Under the pieces are notes generated by a model. It saw only the letters and a program-made list of their open reading frames with translations. It searched no databases and had not been told where the DNA came from. Below, in pieces: positions 54,117 through 64,000 of a stretch of 64,000 bases of DNA (positions within the stretch are counted from its first letter, which is position 1; each line of letters starts with the position of its first letter). A program made the translations under genes and the position numbers. Origin of the DNA: Trinickia dinghuensis (GTDB lineage Bacteria > Pseudomonadota > Gammaproteobacteria > Burkholderiales > Burkholderiaceae); the NCBI RefSeq assembly GCF_003367175.1, contig NZ_QRGA01000008.1, positions 330,942 through 394,941 on the forward strand. The letters are read 5' to 3'.

Positions 54117-56024
54117 CTACTTGAACGCCTCGATCTCTCGATGCAGGCGCTCAACGAAGGCGTCGACCGGCATCACACCCAGATCGACACCGCCACGGGC
54201 ACGCACGGCTACCGTTTGTGCTTCACGCTCTTTGTCGCCTACCACGAGCAGGTACGGCACTTTTTCGAGCGTATGCTCGCGTATTTTATAGCTAATTTTC
54301 TCATTGCGCAAATCCAGCTCGATTCTAAGCCCTTGTTTTTGCAACGTTTGGGCCACCGACTGCGCATACTCGGCCTGGCTTTCCGCGATATTCATGACGA
54401 CGGCCTGCGTCGGCGCAAGCCACGGCGGCATTGCTCCGGCGTGGTGTTCGATCAGAATTCCGAGAAAACGCTCCATCGAACCGACGATCGCCCGGTGCAG
54501 CATCACGGGCCGGCGGCGGCTGTTGTCCTCGGCCACGAACTCCGCGCCGAGCCGCTCCGGCAAGACCATGTCGAGCTGCAGCGTACCGCACTGCCAGGAC
54601 CGGCCGAGCGCATCCTTGATGTGGTACTCGATCTTCGGACCGTAGAAAGCGCCCTCGCCTTCGAGTTCTTCCCATTGCAGCCCGCATGCCGTCAGCGCCT
54701 GGCGCAAGCCCTGTTCCGCGCGATCCCAAATTTCATCCGTCCCCGCGCGTTGCTCGGGACGCAGCGACAGCTTGATGTCGATCTGCTCGAAGCCGAAATC
54801 GCGATAGACGCTCATCGCGAGCGTATTGAACTTGATCGATTCCTCGATGAACTGCTCTTCCGTGCAGAAGATGTGCGCATCGTCCTGCACGAAGCCGCGC
54901 ACGCGCATGAGGCCGTGCAGCGCACCCGAGGCCTCGTTGCGATGGCACGAGCCGAATTCGGCGTAGCGCAGCGGCAAATCGCGGTACGAGCGCAAGCCGT
55001 GCTTGAACACTTGCACGTGCCCGGGGCAGTTCATCGGTTTGATCGCGTAGTCGCGCTTTTCCGACTCCGTGGTGAACATGTTCTCGCGATAGTTCTGCCA
55101 ATGGCCCGACGCCTCCCACAGCGAGCGGTCCATGATCATCGGCGTCTTGATCTCGAGATAGCCGTCGTCGTTCACGCGCCGGCGCATGTACTGCTCGACT
55201 TGCTGCCACAGCGACCAGCCCTTCGGATGCCAGAACACCATGCCCGGCGATTCGTCCTGCAGATGGAACAGGTCGAGCTGACGCCCGAGCTTGCGGTGAT
55301 CGCGCTTCTCGGCTTCCTCGAGCATGTGCAGATACGCTTCCTGCTCTTCCTTCTTCGCCCAGGCCGTGCCGTAGATGCGCTGCAACTGCTCGTTCTTCGA
55401 ATCGCCGCGCCAGTACGCGCCGGCCACCTTCATGAGCTTGAAGACTTTGAGCTTACCCGTCGACGGCACGTGCGGCCCGCGGCACAGATCCGTGAACCCG
55501 CCATGCGAGTAGAGCTTGATTTCGTCGCTCGCGGGGATCGATTCGATGATCTCGGCTTTGTATTTCTCGCCGATGCCCTTGAAATAAGCCACCGCCTCAT
55601 CGCGTGAGACGACCCGGCGCGATACCGGCTCGTCCTTCTTCGCGAGCTCTTGCATGCGCTGCTCGATCTTTTCGAGATCCTCGGGCGTGAAGGGGCGCTG
55701 ATAGGCGAAGTCGTAGTAAAAGCCGTTGTCGATCACGGGGCCGATCGTCACTTGCGCTTCGGGATAGAGATCCTTGACCGCGTAAGCAAGCAAGTGCGCC
55801 GCCGAGTGGCGAATGATGTCGAGGCCGTCCGGATCCTTTTCCGTCACGATCGCAAGCGTCGCGTCGCGCTCGATCAGCGTCGAGGTATCGACGAGTTCGC
55901 CGTCGAGCTTGCCGCCCAACGCGGCCTTCGCGAGGCCCGGGCCGATCGAAGCCGCTACCTCGGCCACCGTCACCGGGTGATCGTATTGTCGAACCGAACC
56001 GTCGGGCAGGCGTATCGAAACCAT
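54117..56024 (-). CDS. thrS: Threonyl-tRNA synthetase
   Basis: ThrS (635 aa) has an N-terminal TGS domain ([20 protein letters not shown]), an editing domain with [11 protein letters not shown], the class II core with zinc-ligand Cys and His residues ([12 protein letters not shown]), and a C-terminal anticodon-binding domain. ATG 56024 has GGAGAA upstream. It is followed by infC after 49 bases, the usual order. Confidence 0.97.
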   Translation of the reverse strand: MVSIRLPDGSVRQYDHPVTVAEVAASIGPGLAKAALGGKLDGELVDTSTLIERDATLAIVTEKDPDGLDIIRHSAAHLLAYAVKDLYPEAQVTIGPVIDNGFYYDFAYQRPFTPEDLEKIEQRMQELAKKDEPVSRRVVSRDEAVAYFKGIGEKYKAEIIESIPASDEIKLYSHGGFTDLCRGPHVPSTGKLKVFKLMKVAGAYWRGDSKNEQLQRIYGTAWAKKEEQEAYLHMLEEAEKRDHRKLGRQLDLFHLQDESPGMVFWHPKGWSLWQQVEQYMRRRVNDDGYLEIKTPMIMDRSLWEASGHWQNYRENMFTTESEKRDYAIKPMNCPGHVQVFKHGLRSYRDLPLRYAEFGSCHRNEASGALHGLMRVRGFVQDDAHIFCTEEQFIEESIKFNTLAMSVYRDFGFEQIDIKLSLRPEQRAGTDEIWDRAEQGLRQALTACGLQWEELEGEGAFYGPKIEYHIKDALGRSWQCGTLQLDMVLPERLGAEFVAEDNSRRRPVMLHRAIVGSMERFLGILIEHHAGAMPPWLAPTQAVVMNIAESQAEYAQSVAQTLQKQGLRIELDLRNEKISYKIREHTLEKVPYLLVVGDKEREAQTVAVRARGGVDLGVMPVDAFVERLHREIEAFK

Positions 56025-56122
56025 TGCGTGTTCTCCGAGATGCCGCGCGCGGCATCGAAACAATCGGCTGGCGGCAACCAACCCAAACTGCAAATAGACC
56101 CGCGCCGAAGACGCATAAAAAA

Positions 56123-56152
56123 AATGCGGCCCCGCTTTCGAGGGGCCGCATT
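56123..56152 (-). terminator. Terminator upstream of thrS
   Basis: AATGCGGCCCC / GGGGCCGCATT is a perfect stem with a T-run on the minus strand (56124-56117). It would end transcripts coming from tRNA-Val and relA. The rest of the 295-base gap between tRNA-Val and thrS (56025-56319) shows no gene. Confidence 0.82.
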
Positions 56153-56319
56153 CACTTTCACTGACAAGCAAATCAACAAGTGCGAAAGAGGTCCTCGACT
56201 AGCGTCGCTCCGAAAAGGTTTCGGTCAACGTTCGCGGTGTCATAACCGTATTCGCCCTGAGCGCTTTCGCGCCTTTGACTGCCATCGAACATCCGGCGAA
56301 CCGGACATTCTATTTTCGT

Positions 56320-56396
56320 TGGTAGGCTCGATTGGACTCGAACCAACGACCCCCACCATGTCAAGGTGGTGCTCTAACCAGCTGAGCTACGAGCCT
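56320..56396 (-). tRNA. tRNA-Val (GAC)
   Basis: This 77-nt tRNA has acceptor stem AGGCTCG / CGAGCCT and an encoded CCA. The anticodon loop TTGACAT between CCACC and GGTGG gives anticodon GAC. D-arm and T-arm (GTTCGAGTC) are canonical. Confidence 0.96.
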
Positions 56397-56465
56397 GAAG
56401 AAGACGAGATTATATGGAGCGTATCTGACCTTGGCAAGCCCTTTTATGCTTCCACATGAAAAAAG

Positions 56466-58694
56466 TTACGCCCTGCGCGTTGCGCTCATGACGCCGACCA
56501 CTTCGCCGAGCAGCGTGCAGGCGCGTTGAATCTGCGACGAGCTCGACACTTCGACCGTGAACTGCATGAACGCCGCCGTGCGACGGCTCATCGTCTTCAC
56601 GCCGACGACGTTCATCTTCTCGCGCGCGAACACCTCGGAGATGTCGCGCAGCAAGCCCTGCCGATCCTGCGCCTCGATCACGATGTCGACCGGATAGACC
56701 GACGATCCGCGCCCAACCATGACGTCGGCCGACCACGCGGCCTGCAGCACGCGTTCGGGCGCACGCGCCGCCATCCGCTGGAACATGGTGCAATCGCTGC
56801 GGTGGATCGACATGCCCTTGCCGCGCGTGACGAAGCCGCTGATGTCGTCGGGCGGCGCGGGACGGCAGCACCGCGCGAGCTGCGTGAGCAGCGCATCGAC
56901 GCCGACGACGAGCACGCCCGTCGAAGCACCGCGCGCGACGCTCGCGCCGCTGCCCCGCTTTTCGAATTGTTCGGGGGTATCGGCGGCTGGCTCGGGCGGC
57001 ACGGTATCGGAGAGCGCCTGCTCGATGTTGCGCAGGCTGAACTCTTCCTTGCCGACGACGTTGAACAGATCGTCGGTCGACTTGAATCCGAGCTTGGCCG
57101 CGAGCTGATCGAGATTGACCGACGTCTTTCCTTCGCGCTGCAGCGTCTTTTCGACCATGGCGCGGCCGCCCGCGATGGTCTCCTGCAGTTCGACCGCGTT
57201 GAACCACGCGCGCACCTTCTGCTTCGCGCGGTTGCTCTGCAAGTAGCCGAGCTGCGGATTGAGCCAATCGCGAGACGGGCCGCCCTCCTTCACCGCGACG
57301 ACCTCGACGGTCTGACCGTTTTGCAGCGGCGTATTGAGCGGCACCATCGCGCCGTCGACGCGCGCGCCGCGGCAGCGATGACCCAGTTCGCTGTGCAGGT
57401 GATAAGCGAAATCGAGGGGCGTCGCGCCCTGCGGCAACGCGATCACGCGCGCCTGCGGCGTCAGCACGTAGAGGTGATCGTCGTCGAGCGTCGCCTGGCG
57501 CAACTGCTCCCAAGGATTGGTCTGCTCGCTTTCAGCGACGTCCTCTTTCCAAGCGAGCAGCTGCCGCAGCCACGCGATCTTCTCGTCGTATTTCTCGCTG
57601 GCGCTGAATTGACCGCCATAGCCGCGCACGCCGGCTTCCTTGTAGCGCCAGTGCGCGGCCACGCCGTATTCGGCGAATCGATGCATCTCGTGCGTGCGGA
57701 TCTGCACTTCGAATGCGCGGCCGTCGTCGCCGATCACGACCGTATGCAACGACTTGTAGCCGTTCGGCTTCGGCCGCGAGATGTAATCGTCGAACTCCTT
57801 CGGCACGGGCTGCCAAAGGTTGTGCACGATGCCGAGCACCGTGTAGCAATCCTTGATGTCGGGGACGATGACCCGGAACGCGCGGACGTCGTACAGTTCG
57901 GCGAAATCGAGCGCCTTGCCGCGCATCTTCCGCCAGATGCTGTAGATGTGTTTGGGCCGCCCGCTGACCTCGGCCTGAATATGAGCGGCCGCGAGTTCGT
58001 GCTGAAGCTGCGCGATCGCCTGCGCCACGTAGGTCTCGCGCTCGACACGCTTTTCGTCGAGCAGCTTGGCGATGCGCTTGTAGGTATCCGGATCCTCGAA
58101 GCGGAAGGCTAGATCCTCGAGCTCCCACTTCAGCTGCCAGATGCCGAGCCGGTTTGCGAGCGGCGCATAGATCTCGAGCGTCTCGCGCGCGACGTCAAGC
58201 CCGGGCGAGCGCTTCGCGGCCGCGTAGTAGCGCAGCGTCTGCAATCTCGACGCGAGCCGAATCAGCACGACGCGGATGTCCTGCGCGAACGCGAGCAGCA
58301 TCTTGCGCAGCGCCTCGATCTGCGCGCGCCGCGCCGCCTGCGCATCGCGGCCCGCCTCGGGCACCGCGTTGCTCGCGGCCTTCAGGCTCACCGTGCCGAG
58401 CCGAAGCAGCTTGCGCACATCGCCGACGAGCTGCCCCACTTCCTCGCCGAAGCGCTCGGCGATGACCCGTTCGGGATCGGCGAGATGAGGCGTCAGCGCG
58501 AACAGCGCCGCCGCCAGCACCGCGGGCGGATCGACGTTGAGCTTGCCGACGATCGATGCCGTGCCTGCCGCATGCTCGGCCAGCGACTCGCCCGACGATA
58601 GGCGCGCGTCGCCCGCGTGCTCGCGCACGAAAGCGAGCGCATCCTCGTGCGACGGCAACGATGGTGCGCCGGCGACGGCCGTATCGGCGTTCAT
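56466..58694 (-). CDS. relA: GTP pyrophosphokinase RelA
   Basis: RelA (742 aa) makes (p)ppGpp on stalled ribosomes. The pseudo-HD domain lacks the catalytic HD pair (LAEHAAGTASIV, ALFALTPHLA), so hydrolysis is lost, as is normal for RelA. The synthetase has EFDDYISRPKPNGYKSLHTV with the ExDD signature of RelA, not SpoT. TGS and ACT domains follow, with the conserved RCCRPAPPDDISGF. ATG 58694 (MNADTAVAG) is the start. Confidence 0.95.
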   Translation of the reverse strand: MNADTAVAGAPSLPSHEDALAFVREHAGDARLSSGESLAEHAAGTASIVGKLNVDPPAVLAAALFALTPHLADPERVIAERFGEEVGQLVGDVRKLLRLGTVSLKAASNAVPEAGRDAQAARRAQIEALRKMLLAFAQDIRVVLIRLASRLQTLRYYAAAKRSPGLDVARETLEIYAPLANRLGIWQLKWELEDLAFRFEDPDTYKRIAKLLDEKRVERETYVAQAIAQLQHELAAAHIQAEVSGRPKHIYSIWRKMRGKALDFAELYDVRAFRVIVPDIKDCYTVLGIVHNLWQPVPKEFDDYISRPKPNGYKSLHTVVIGDDGRAFEVQIRTHEMHRFAEYGVAAHWRYKEAGVRGYGGQFSASEKYDEKIAWLRQLLAWKEDVAESEQTNPWEQLRQATLDDDHLYVLTPQARVIALPQGATPLDFAYHLHSELGHRCRGARVDGAMVPLNTPLQNGQTVEVVAVKEGGPSRDWLNPQLGYLQSNRAKQKVRAWFNAVELQETIAGGRAMVEKTLQREGKTSVNLDQLAAKLGFKSTDDLFNVVGKEEFSLRNIEQALSDTVPPEPAADTPEQFEKRGSGASVARGASTGVLVVGVDALLTQLARCCRPAPPDDISGFVTRGKGMSIHRSDCTMFQRMAARAPERVLQAAWSADVMVGRGSSVYPVDIVIEAQDRQGLLRDISEVFAREKMNVVGVKTMSRRTAAFMQFTVEVSSSSQIQRACTLLGEVVGVMSATRRA

Positions 58695-58752
58695 CGTTCG
58701 ACTCTCTTGCTGGACTTCGACGGTTGACTGCGACTTCGAGGATTCGATGCGA

Positions 58753-59106
58753 TCAGCTCCGCTGAGCCGCGACCACGACGATCTCGACGAGGCATTCGGG
58801 GTTGGCCAGCTTCGCCTCCACCGTTGCGCGCGGGGGCGTGTTGCCCGCGGGGACCCATTCATCCCACACTGCGTTCATGCCGCCGAAGTGGATCATGTCC
58901 GAGATATAGATCTGCACCGACAACAGCAGCGACTTGTCGCTGTCCGCTTCCCCGAGCAGGCGATCGATGTGGCCGAGCACTTCGCGCGTCTGGCCGCCGA
59001 TGTCCTGGGTCGTGTCGTCGGGGATTTGCCCAGCCAGATAAACGGTGCCGTTGTGAACCGCGATTTCCGAGAGGCGCTTGCCGACGTGATGACGAATGAC
59101 TGCCAT
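58753..59106 (-). CDS. RidA/YjgF-family deaminase
   Basis: This 117-aa protein belongs to the RidA family, which hydrolyses reactive enamine/imine intermediates. The sequence MAVIRHHVGKRLSEIAVHNG with QIPDDTTQDIGGQTREVLGH and ANPECLVEIVVVAAQ is typical; the conserved Arg of active RidA appears in PPRATVEA. It lies just upstream of relA on the same strand. Confidence 0.9.
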   Translation of the reverse strand: MAVIRHHVGKRLSEIAVHNGTVYLAGQIPDDTTQDIGGQTREVLGHIDRLLGEADSDKSLLLSVQIYISDMIHFGGMNAVWDEWVPAGNTPPRATVEAKLANPECLVEIVVVAAQRS

Positions 59107-59183
59107 TTCAAAGTCCCTGTTCGGTAGGAGAGTGGGCGATCGTAGACGATCGGGCGCCGCCGGAACGGCGCCGCAGACCGCTA

Positions 59184-60122
59184 TTATGACTCGCCCGCGT
59201 CTCCTGCGTCTCCCGCGAAGAATCGCCGCGCGACGGCGATCTGCGCGGGGTCCATGAAGGCCGGCGCGTGGCCGACGCCCGGGACCTCGACCGATTCGAC
59301 CGAGCGGCCGGATTCGATCATGCGCGACACGGTCTCGCGCGAGAGCAGGTCCGATTCCTCTCCGCGCACGACGAGCACGGGCCCCTCGATGGCCGAGAAC
59401 AATTGCCATAGCGCCGCCTCTCCCGCCGCCGCGGCCTCGGGCGTCGTCGCCCCGAACGGGACGGCAATCGCCGGGTCGTAGCAAAACTCCCAGGCGCCGT
59501 CCGCGCGCCGGCGAACGAGCGGCGTGTTGATTTCGCGCCATTCGTCGGCCGTCAACGGCCCGAACGTCGACGCCAGCGAGGCCGCATGCGCGATGCCTTC
59601 GTCGAGCGTCGCGAACCGCGTGCTCTGGCCGACGTAGCCGCCGATACGCACGAGCGCTTCGGGCTCGATATGCGGACCGATGTCGTTGACGAGCAGCTTG
59701 CGCACGGGCGAACCGGGCAAGCCGGCCAGCGCCATGCCGATGAGCCCGCCCATCGACGTGCCGAACCAGTCCACCGTCCGAGCGTTCAGGCGCGCAACCA
59801 GCGTCACCATGTCCGCCACGTATTGCGGCAGCACGTAGCGATTCGGGTCGGGCAGCCACTGCGAGCGTCCGCGCCCAACGACGTCGGGGCAGACGACGCG
59901 GTAGACATCGCTGAGCGCCGCGGCCACGCGATCGAAATCTCGCCCCGATCTCGTGAGTCCGTGGACGCAGACGAGCACGCGCGGATTGTCGGGATCGCCC
60001 CATTCCCGATAGGCCATGCGGTGCAGGCCCATCGGATTGGCGCAGGTGACTTCGCACTCGCGCGGCGCACGCCCATGCGCGCCGGTATCGGAAAAGGCGG
60101 CGGCTGCGATCGACTCGCTCAT
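59184..60122 (-). CDS. Alpha/beta hydrolase
   Basis: This 312-aa alpha/beta-fold hydrolase has the nucleophile elbow GTSMGG, an oxyanion-type segment VCVHGLTRSGRDFD, and a late catalytic His in VPGVGHAPAF. The ATG at 60122 is the start. The substrate is not clear; esters and lactones are typical for related enzymes. It is followed by ridA after 77 bases. Confidence 0.85.
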   Translation of the reverse strand: MSESIAAAAFSDTGAHGRAPRECEVTCANPMGLHRMAYREWGDPDNPRVLVCVHGLTRSGRDFDRVAAALSDVYRVVCPDVVGRGRSQWLPDPNRYVLPQYVADMVTLVARLNARTVDWFGTSMGGLIGMALAGLPGSPVRKLLVNDIGPHIEPEALVRIGGYVGQSTRFATLDEGIAHAASLASTFGPLTADEWREINTPLVRRRADGAWEFCYDPAIAVPFGATTPEAAAAGEAALWQLFSAIEGPVLVVRGEESDLLSRETVSRMIESGRSVESVEVPGVGHAPAFMDPAQIAVARRFFAGDAGDAGES

Positions 60123-60207
60123 CGGATCATCCTCACGATCATGGAAATGCAGAAGGGCGGCCCACGGGTTCGAACGTGCCGGGGCACACCCGGACCCGCC
60201 AAGCAAA

Positions 60208-60236
60208 AACGGGCGAAGCCTTCGCCTCACCCGTTT
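60208..60236 (-). terminator. Terminator after scoB
   Basis: A stem-loop (AACGGG...CCCGTT with inner GGCGAA/TTCGCC) is followed by a T-run on the minus strand (60209-60205). It lies about 50 bases beyond the scoB stop. Confidence 0.75.
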
Positions 60237-60288
60237 CATCGCCCTAACGCGAACGGCTTGGCCTATTCGCGCTCATGATAGGCCAGAC

Positions 60289-60930
60289 TCAATGGACGGC
60301 GCTCGTATCGAGCGGCGCACCCGTCTTGGCTTGGATTTCGTCGATCGTCACGCCAGGCGCGAGTTCGACGAGCTTCAGGCCGCCGTCGATCACGTCGATG
60401 ACGCCCAGATCCGTGATGATACGATCGACGACGCCCACACCCGTCAGCGGCAGCGTGCAGCTTTCGAGGATCTTGTGCTGATCGCCCTTGGCCACGTGCT
60501 CCATCAGCACGACGACACGCTTGACGCCCGCCACCAGGTCCATCGCGCCGCCCATGCCCTTGATCATCTTGCCCGGGATCATCCAGTTCGCCAGATCGCC
60601 GCTCTGGCTGATCTGCATGGCGCCGAGAATCGCCAGATTGATGTGGCCGCCGCGGATCATCGCGAACGAATCGGACGACGAAAAAATCGACGAGCCCGGC
60701 AGCGTCGTGATCGTCTGCTTGCCCGCATTGATCAGATCGGCATCGAGTTCCTCTTCCGTCGGCGACGGGCCGATACCGAGCAGGCCATTCTCCGATTGCA
60801 GCCATACGTCGATGCCGGGCGGCACGTAGTTCGCCACGAGCGTCGGCAGGCCGATGCCCAAGTTCACGTAGAAACCGTCTTGCAGTTCCTTCGCCGCGCG
60901 CGCGGCCATCTCGTCACGAGTCCAAGCCAT
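60289..60930 (-). CDS. scoB: 3-oxoacid CoA-transferase subunit B
   Basis: ScoB (213 aa) is the catalytic subunit of succinyl-CoA:3-ketoacid CoA-transferase, used for acetoacetate activation. The active-site Glu is in [10 protein letters not shown], and [16 protein letters not shown] is conserved. It follows scoA by one base and completes the enzyme. Confidence 0.95.
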   Translation of the reverse strand: MAWTRDEMAARAAKELQDGFYVNLGIGLPTLVANYVPPGIDVWLQSENGLLGIGPSPTEEELDADLINAGKQTITTLPGSSIFSSSDSFAMIRGGHINLAILGAMQISQSGDLANWMIPGKMIKGMGGAMDLVAGVKRVVVLMEHVAKGDQHKILESCTLPLTGVGVVDRIITDLGVIDVIDGGLKLVELAPGVTIDEIQAKTGAPLDTSAVH

Positions 60931-60931
60931 G

Positions 60932-61636
60932 TCAGTCTCCTTTTGCGCGCACGACGCGTTGTTCGATGCGTTTTTCCGGATGCGCATTGAGCACGATGCG
61001 CTGCACGAAGATGCCGGGCGTGTGGATCGCATCGGGATCGAGCTCGCCCACTTCGACGATCTCCTCGACCTCGGCCACGGTGATCCGCCCCGCCATCGCG
61101 CACATCGGGTTGAAGTTGCGCGCGGTGCGGCGATAGATCAGATTGCCGGCCTTGTCGGCCTTCCACGCCTTCACGAGCCCGATGTCGGCCGTCAGCGAAT
61201 GCTCGAGCACGTACTGGTTCTCGCCGAACTGGCGCGTTTCCTTGCCCTCGGCGATGACGGTCCCGAAGCCGGTGGCCGTGTAGAACGCCGGAATGCCGGC
61301 GCCGCCCGCACGCAGCTTCTCGGCCAGCGTGCCCTGCGGCGTGAATTCGAGCTCGAGCTCGCCCGCCAGGAACTGGCGCTCGAACTCCTTGTTTTCGCCC
61401 ACATACGACGAGATCATCTTCTTGACCTGGCGAGTCTGGAGCAGCACGCCAAGGCCGAAGCCGTCGACACCCGCGTTGTTGCTGATGCAGGTGATGCCCT
61501 TGACGGCCGAGTCGCGCAGGGCCGCGATCAACGCTTCGGGAATGCCGCACAAGCCGAAGCCGCCGACGGCGAACGTCTGGCCGTCCTTGACGATGCCTTC
61601 GAGCGCGGCGGACGCGCTTGGATAGACTTTGTTCAT
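60932..61636 (-). CDS. scoA: 3-oxoacid CoA-transferase subunit A
   Basis: ScoA (234 aa) carries the family text [19 protein letters not shown] and the CoA-binding segment [18 protein letters not shown] 61636 is the start; the ribosome site AAGGGA lies at the edge of a 13-bp palindrome. It is divergent from a PAS-LuxR regulator gene. Confidence 0.95.
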   Translation of the reverse strand: MNKVYPSASAALEGIVKDGQTFAVGGFGLCGIPEALIAALRDSAVKGITCISNNAGVDGFGLGVLLQTRQVKKMISSYVGENKEFERQFLAGELELEFTPQGTLAEKLRAGGAGIPAFYTATGFGTVIAEGKETRQFGENQYVLEHSLTADIGLVKAWKADKAGNLIYRRTARNFNPMCAMAGRITVAEVEEIVEVGELDPDAIHTPGIFVQRIVLNAHPEKRIEQRVVRAKGD

Positions 61637-61647
61637 CTGTGTGTCCC

Positions 61648-61660
61648 TTCCATGATGGAA
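61648..61660. promoter_or_regulatory. 13-bp palindrome over the scoA ribosome site
   Basis: TTCCAT-G-ATGGAA is a perfect palindrome. It overlaps the ribosome-binding region of scoA and lies in the divergent region with the PAS-LuxR gene. It might be an operator or a translation-control element. Confidence 0.35.
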
Positions 61661-61875
61661 ATCCGAAAACCGGATCGGCACGAGTGCAATGATCGACATC
61701 GAACGCAATCGATGGTCATTTTAGTCGCCGAACGCGCATCCGTCGGTTTATCTCCGACGCGCGCCGCCGCACTCGATTTAATGCCGCAAAGGGTACGATG
61801 GCCGGTGCTTGCGGCACAATACGCAAAAATACATAAGCGAAAGCCCCGTGCAAGCGCGCAGGCTTGCCGCGAACC

Positions 61876-62421
61876 ATGCCCAAACTCGATTACCAAACCG
61901 CCTTTCAACTCGCGCCGATCGGCCTCGTGCTCTCGCGCGACCGGAGCATCGAAGACTGCAACGACGCGGTAGCCGCCATCTTCCGGTGCGAGCGCTCGGC
62001 GCTCATCGGCCGCTCCTTCGAGGTGCTGTACCCGTCCGCCGACGAGTTCGTGCGCATCGGGGAACGGATCGGGCCGATCATGACCGCGCAAGGCAGCTAT
62101 GCCGACGACCGGATCATGAAACGCGCCGACGGGGAACTCTTCTGGTGCCACGTCACAGGCCGGGCGCTCGAGCGCCATGCCCCGCTGGCCGCGGGCGTAT
62201 GGACGTTCGAGGATTTGAGCGCCACGCGCCGCGTAGCCATCGAACTGACGCCGCGCGAGCGGGAAGTGGCCGCGCAGCTTGCGACGGGCAAGACGAGCAA
62301 GCAGATCGGGCGGGTGCTCGACATCAGCTCGCGCACGGTCGACATCTACCGCGCGCGGCTCATGCGCAAGTACGGCACGGGCAACGCGACCGAACTCATG
62401 CAGCGGCTGCTCGGGCATTGA
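61876..62421 (+). CDS. PAS-domain LuxR-type regulator
   Basis: This 181-aa regulator has an N-terminal PAS domain (QLAPIGLVLSRDRSIEDCND, about residues 5-110) and a C-terminal LuxR helix-turn-helix (LTPREREVAAQLATGKTSKQ, ISSRTVDIYRARLM). It lacks a receiver domain. It is divergent from scoA-scoB with a 239-base shared region and may control them, which is an inference. It is unrelated in its sensing domain to the five T3SS-linked LuxR proteins. Confidence 0.88.
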   Translation: MPKLDYQTAFQLAPIGLVLSRDRSIEDCNDAVAAIFRCERSALIGRSFEVLYPSADEFVRIGERIGPIMTAQGSYADDRIMKRADGELFWCHVTGRALERHAPLAAGVWTFEDLSATRRVAIELTPREREVAAQLATGKTSKQIGRVLDISSRTVDIYRARLMRKYGTGNATELMQRLLGH

Positions 62422-62463
62422 CGCCGACACTAAGGCCGGGGCCGGGACCGAAACGGACGAACG

Positions 62464-62890
<427 letters not shown>

Positions 62891-62898
<8 letters not shown>

Positions 62899-63670
62899 GG
62901 CCGAACCCGTCGTCGGCCGCGATGACGGCGCCGTTGATGAATTGTGACTCGTCGGCCGCGAGCAGCAGCAATAGACCGTCGAGGTCCTCGGGCTGGCCCA
63001 CGCGATGCCTCGGTAGCATCGCCATCAGTTTCTGCCCTTGATCGGTCGACCAATGGTGATGGTTGATCTCGGTGTCGATGTAGCCGGGCGCGATGGCGTT
63101 CACATTGATACCGTGCCGCCCCCATTCGAGCGCCATGGCGCGCGTCATATGGACGACGGCAGCCTTGCTCATCGAATACAGGCCGATTTGCGGCAACACG
63201 CGCAAGCCCGCCACCGACGCGATGTTGATGATCCGGTAGACCGGCTTCTGGGCCGCGCCGCCCGAACGCATGATCATACGTTTCGCCACTTCCTGCGCGA
63301 CGAAGAACGCGCCGCGTGCATTGGTATCGAACACATATTCGTAGTCCGCCGGCGTAACTTCCGTGAGCTTTTGCGTCGTCGACACACCGGAATTGTTCAC
63401 GAGGATGTCGATCGTGCCCGCCTCGGTCTCCGCGTGCGCGACGGCCGACTTGATGCTCTGATAATCGGTGACGTCGAGCGAGACCACATGCGCCGCGCCG
63501 CCCGATGCCTCGATTTCGGCGCGCAGCTCCTTCAACCGCTCCACACGCCGGCTCGCCAGCACCACCTTGGCGCCCGCCTGCGACAGTACCAGCGCAAAAC
63601 GCTTGCCGAGCCCGCTTGACGCGCCGGTGATCAGCGCGACCTTGCCTTCCAGGTTGATCGAACGGCCCAT
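62891..63670 (-). CDS. Short-chain dehydrogenase/reductase
   Basis: This 259-aa classical SDR binds NAD(P)(H) at TGASSGLGKRFA and has the NNSG motif, a catalytic Ser (INIASVAG), and the YxxxK pair in YSMSKAAV. The segment INVNAIAPGYIDTEIN is typical of acetoacetyl-CoA reductase-like and 3-hydroxyacyl-CoA dehydrogenase-like SDRs. ATG 63670 has AAAGGA at good spacing. It is divergent from the ETF-oxidoreductase gene. Confidence 0.92.
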
Positions 63671-63877
63671 TCTCATTCCTTTAGTCGATGAAGTTGTGCA
63701 CGACGCGCGAATCGAACAGGGAAGATACAGCGACGAAATGACCTCCGCTTGCGGAGCCGCCACTCTAACATAAAATAGAACGGTCGTGCTAATCTCGATT
63801 CATGCGGTTGCGGCGTCCCTATCGTTCGCTGACAATACGAACCCGAAAAAAAGCATTCTAATGGTTAAGGAGCCTCA

Positions 63878-64000
63878 ATGACCCCCGAAAGTCTGATCGA
63901 GCAGTACGGCCCTCGAGAATCGATGGAATACGACGTCGTGATCGTCGGCGGCGGTCCCGCCGGTTTGTCCGCGGCCATTAGGCTCAAGCAGCTCGCGCAG
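63878..64000 (+). CDS. ETF-ubiquinone oxidoreductase-like protein (5' end only)
   Basis: The first 41 codons read MTPESLIEQYGPRESMEYDV and then the FAD-binding GGGPAGLSAAIRLKQLA. The start and Rossmann motif match electron-transfer flavoprotein-ubiquinone oxidoreductase, which passes fatty-acid oxidation electrons to quinone. AAGGAG precedes the ATG. The rest lies outside the window, so other FAD oxidoreductases remain possible. Confidence 0.7.
   Translation, partial: MTPESLIEQYGPRESMEYDVVIVGGGPAGLSAAIRLKQLAQ

Noticed and set aside
56466..58694. Loss of the HD catalytic pair in RelA as a possible mutation
   Set aside because: RelA proteins of Beta- and Gammaproteobacteria normally have a degenerate hydrolase domain; this is expected.

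Overview
The window is high-GC DNA from a betaproteobacterium, most likely in the Burkholderiaceae (Burkholderia, Paraburkholderia or Trinickia type). This rests on the core block infC-rpmI-rplT-pheS-pheT-ihfA-merR next to tRNA-Pro, an IhfA with an N-terminal extension, an OmpC-like Burkholderia-type porin and the imuA-imuB-dnaE2 cassette. The genus is an inference.

Layout. 1-4.7 kb: the SOS mutasome imuA-imuB-dnaE2 on the minus strand (dnaE2 runs off the left edge), with a LexA box lying on its promoter. 5-25.4 kb: a type III secretion locus. The minus-strand operon is sctV-S-C-D-(72-aa ORF)-I-J-K-L-N-O-T-U. The plus-strand operon is luxR-sctQ-sctR-lytic transglycosylase. Five paralogous LuxR-type regulators with autoinducer-domain-like N-termini surround or sit inside the locus. 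No luxI, translocon, gatekeeper or recognisable effector is visible. SctU lacks the NPTH self-cleavage motif.

25.4-31.4 kb: metabolic genes. These are a nitrilase with a divergent LysR regulator, a GntR/FCD regulator with operator-like palindromes, the DctA transporter, and allantoicase plus ureidoglycolate lyase. 31.5-39.7 kb: the high-affinity potassium system kdpFABCD, preceded by a tiny membrane-protein gene. Its response regulator gene kdpE is cut off after about 57 codons and abuts a small Cys-rich ORF.

40-47.6 kb: a 2-hydroxycarboxylate transporter with a DctB/NtrC-type two-component system and a sigma-54 promoter. It is flanked on both sides by two paralogous membrane-anchored coiled-coil genes that share a leader motif. 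A porin follows. 47.9-58.7 kb: core genes, namely tRNA-Pro(GGG), a MerR-type regulator, ihfA, pheT, pheS, rplT, rpmI, infC (probable ATC start), thrS, tRNA-Val(GAC) and relA. 58.7-64 kb: ridA, an alpha/beta hydrolase, the CoA-transferase pair scoA-scoB with a divergent PAS-LuxR regulator, a thioesterase, an SDR oxidoreductase, and the start of an ETF-ubiquinone oxidoreductase-like gene.

The T3SS locus carries an unusually dense regulatory layer: five LuxR solos, a perfect FNR-type box upstream of one, and a nested dyad between a divergent pair. Together with the altered SctU, this is the most promising part of the window for something undescribed.
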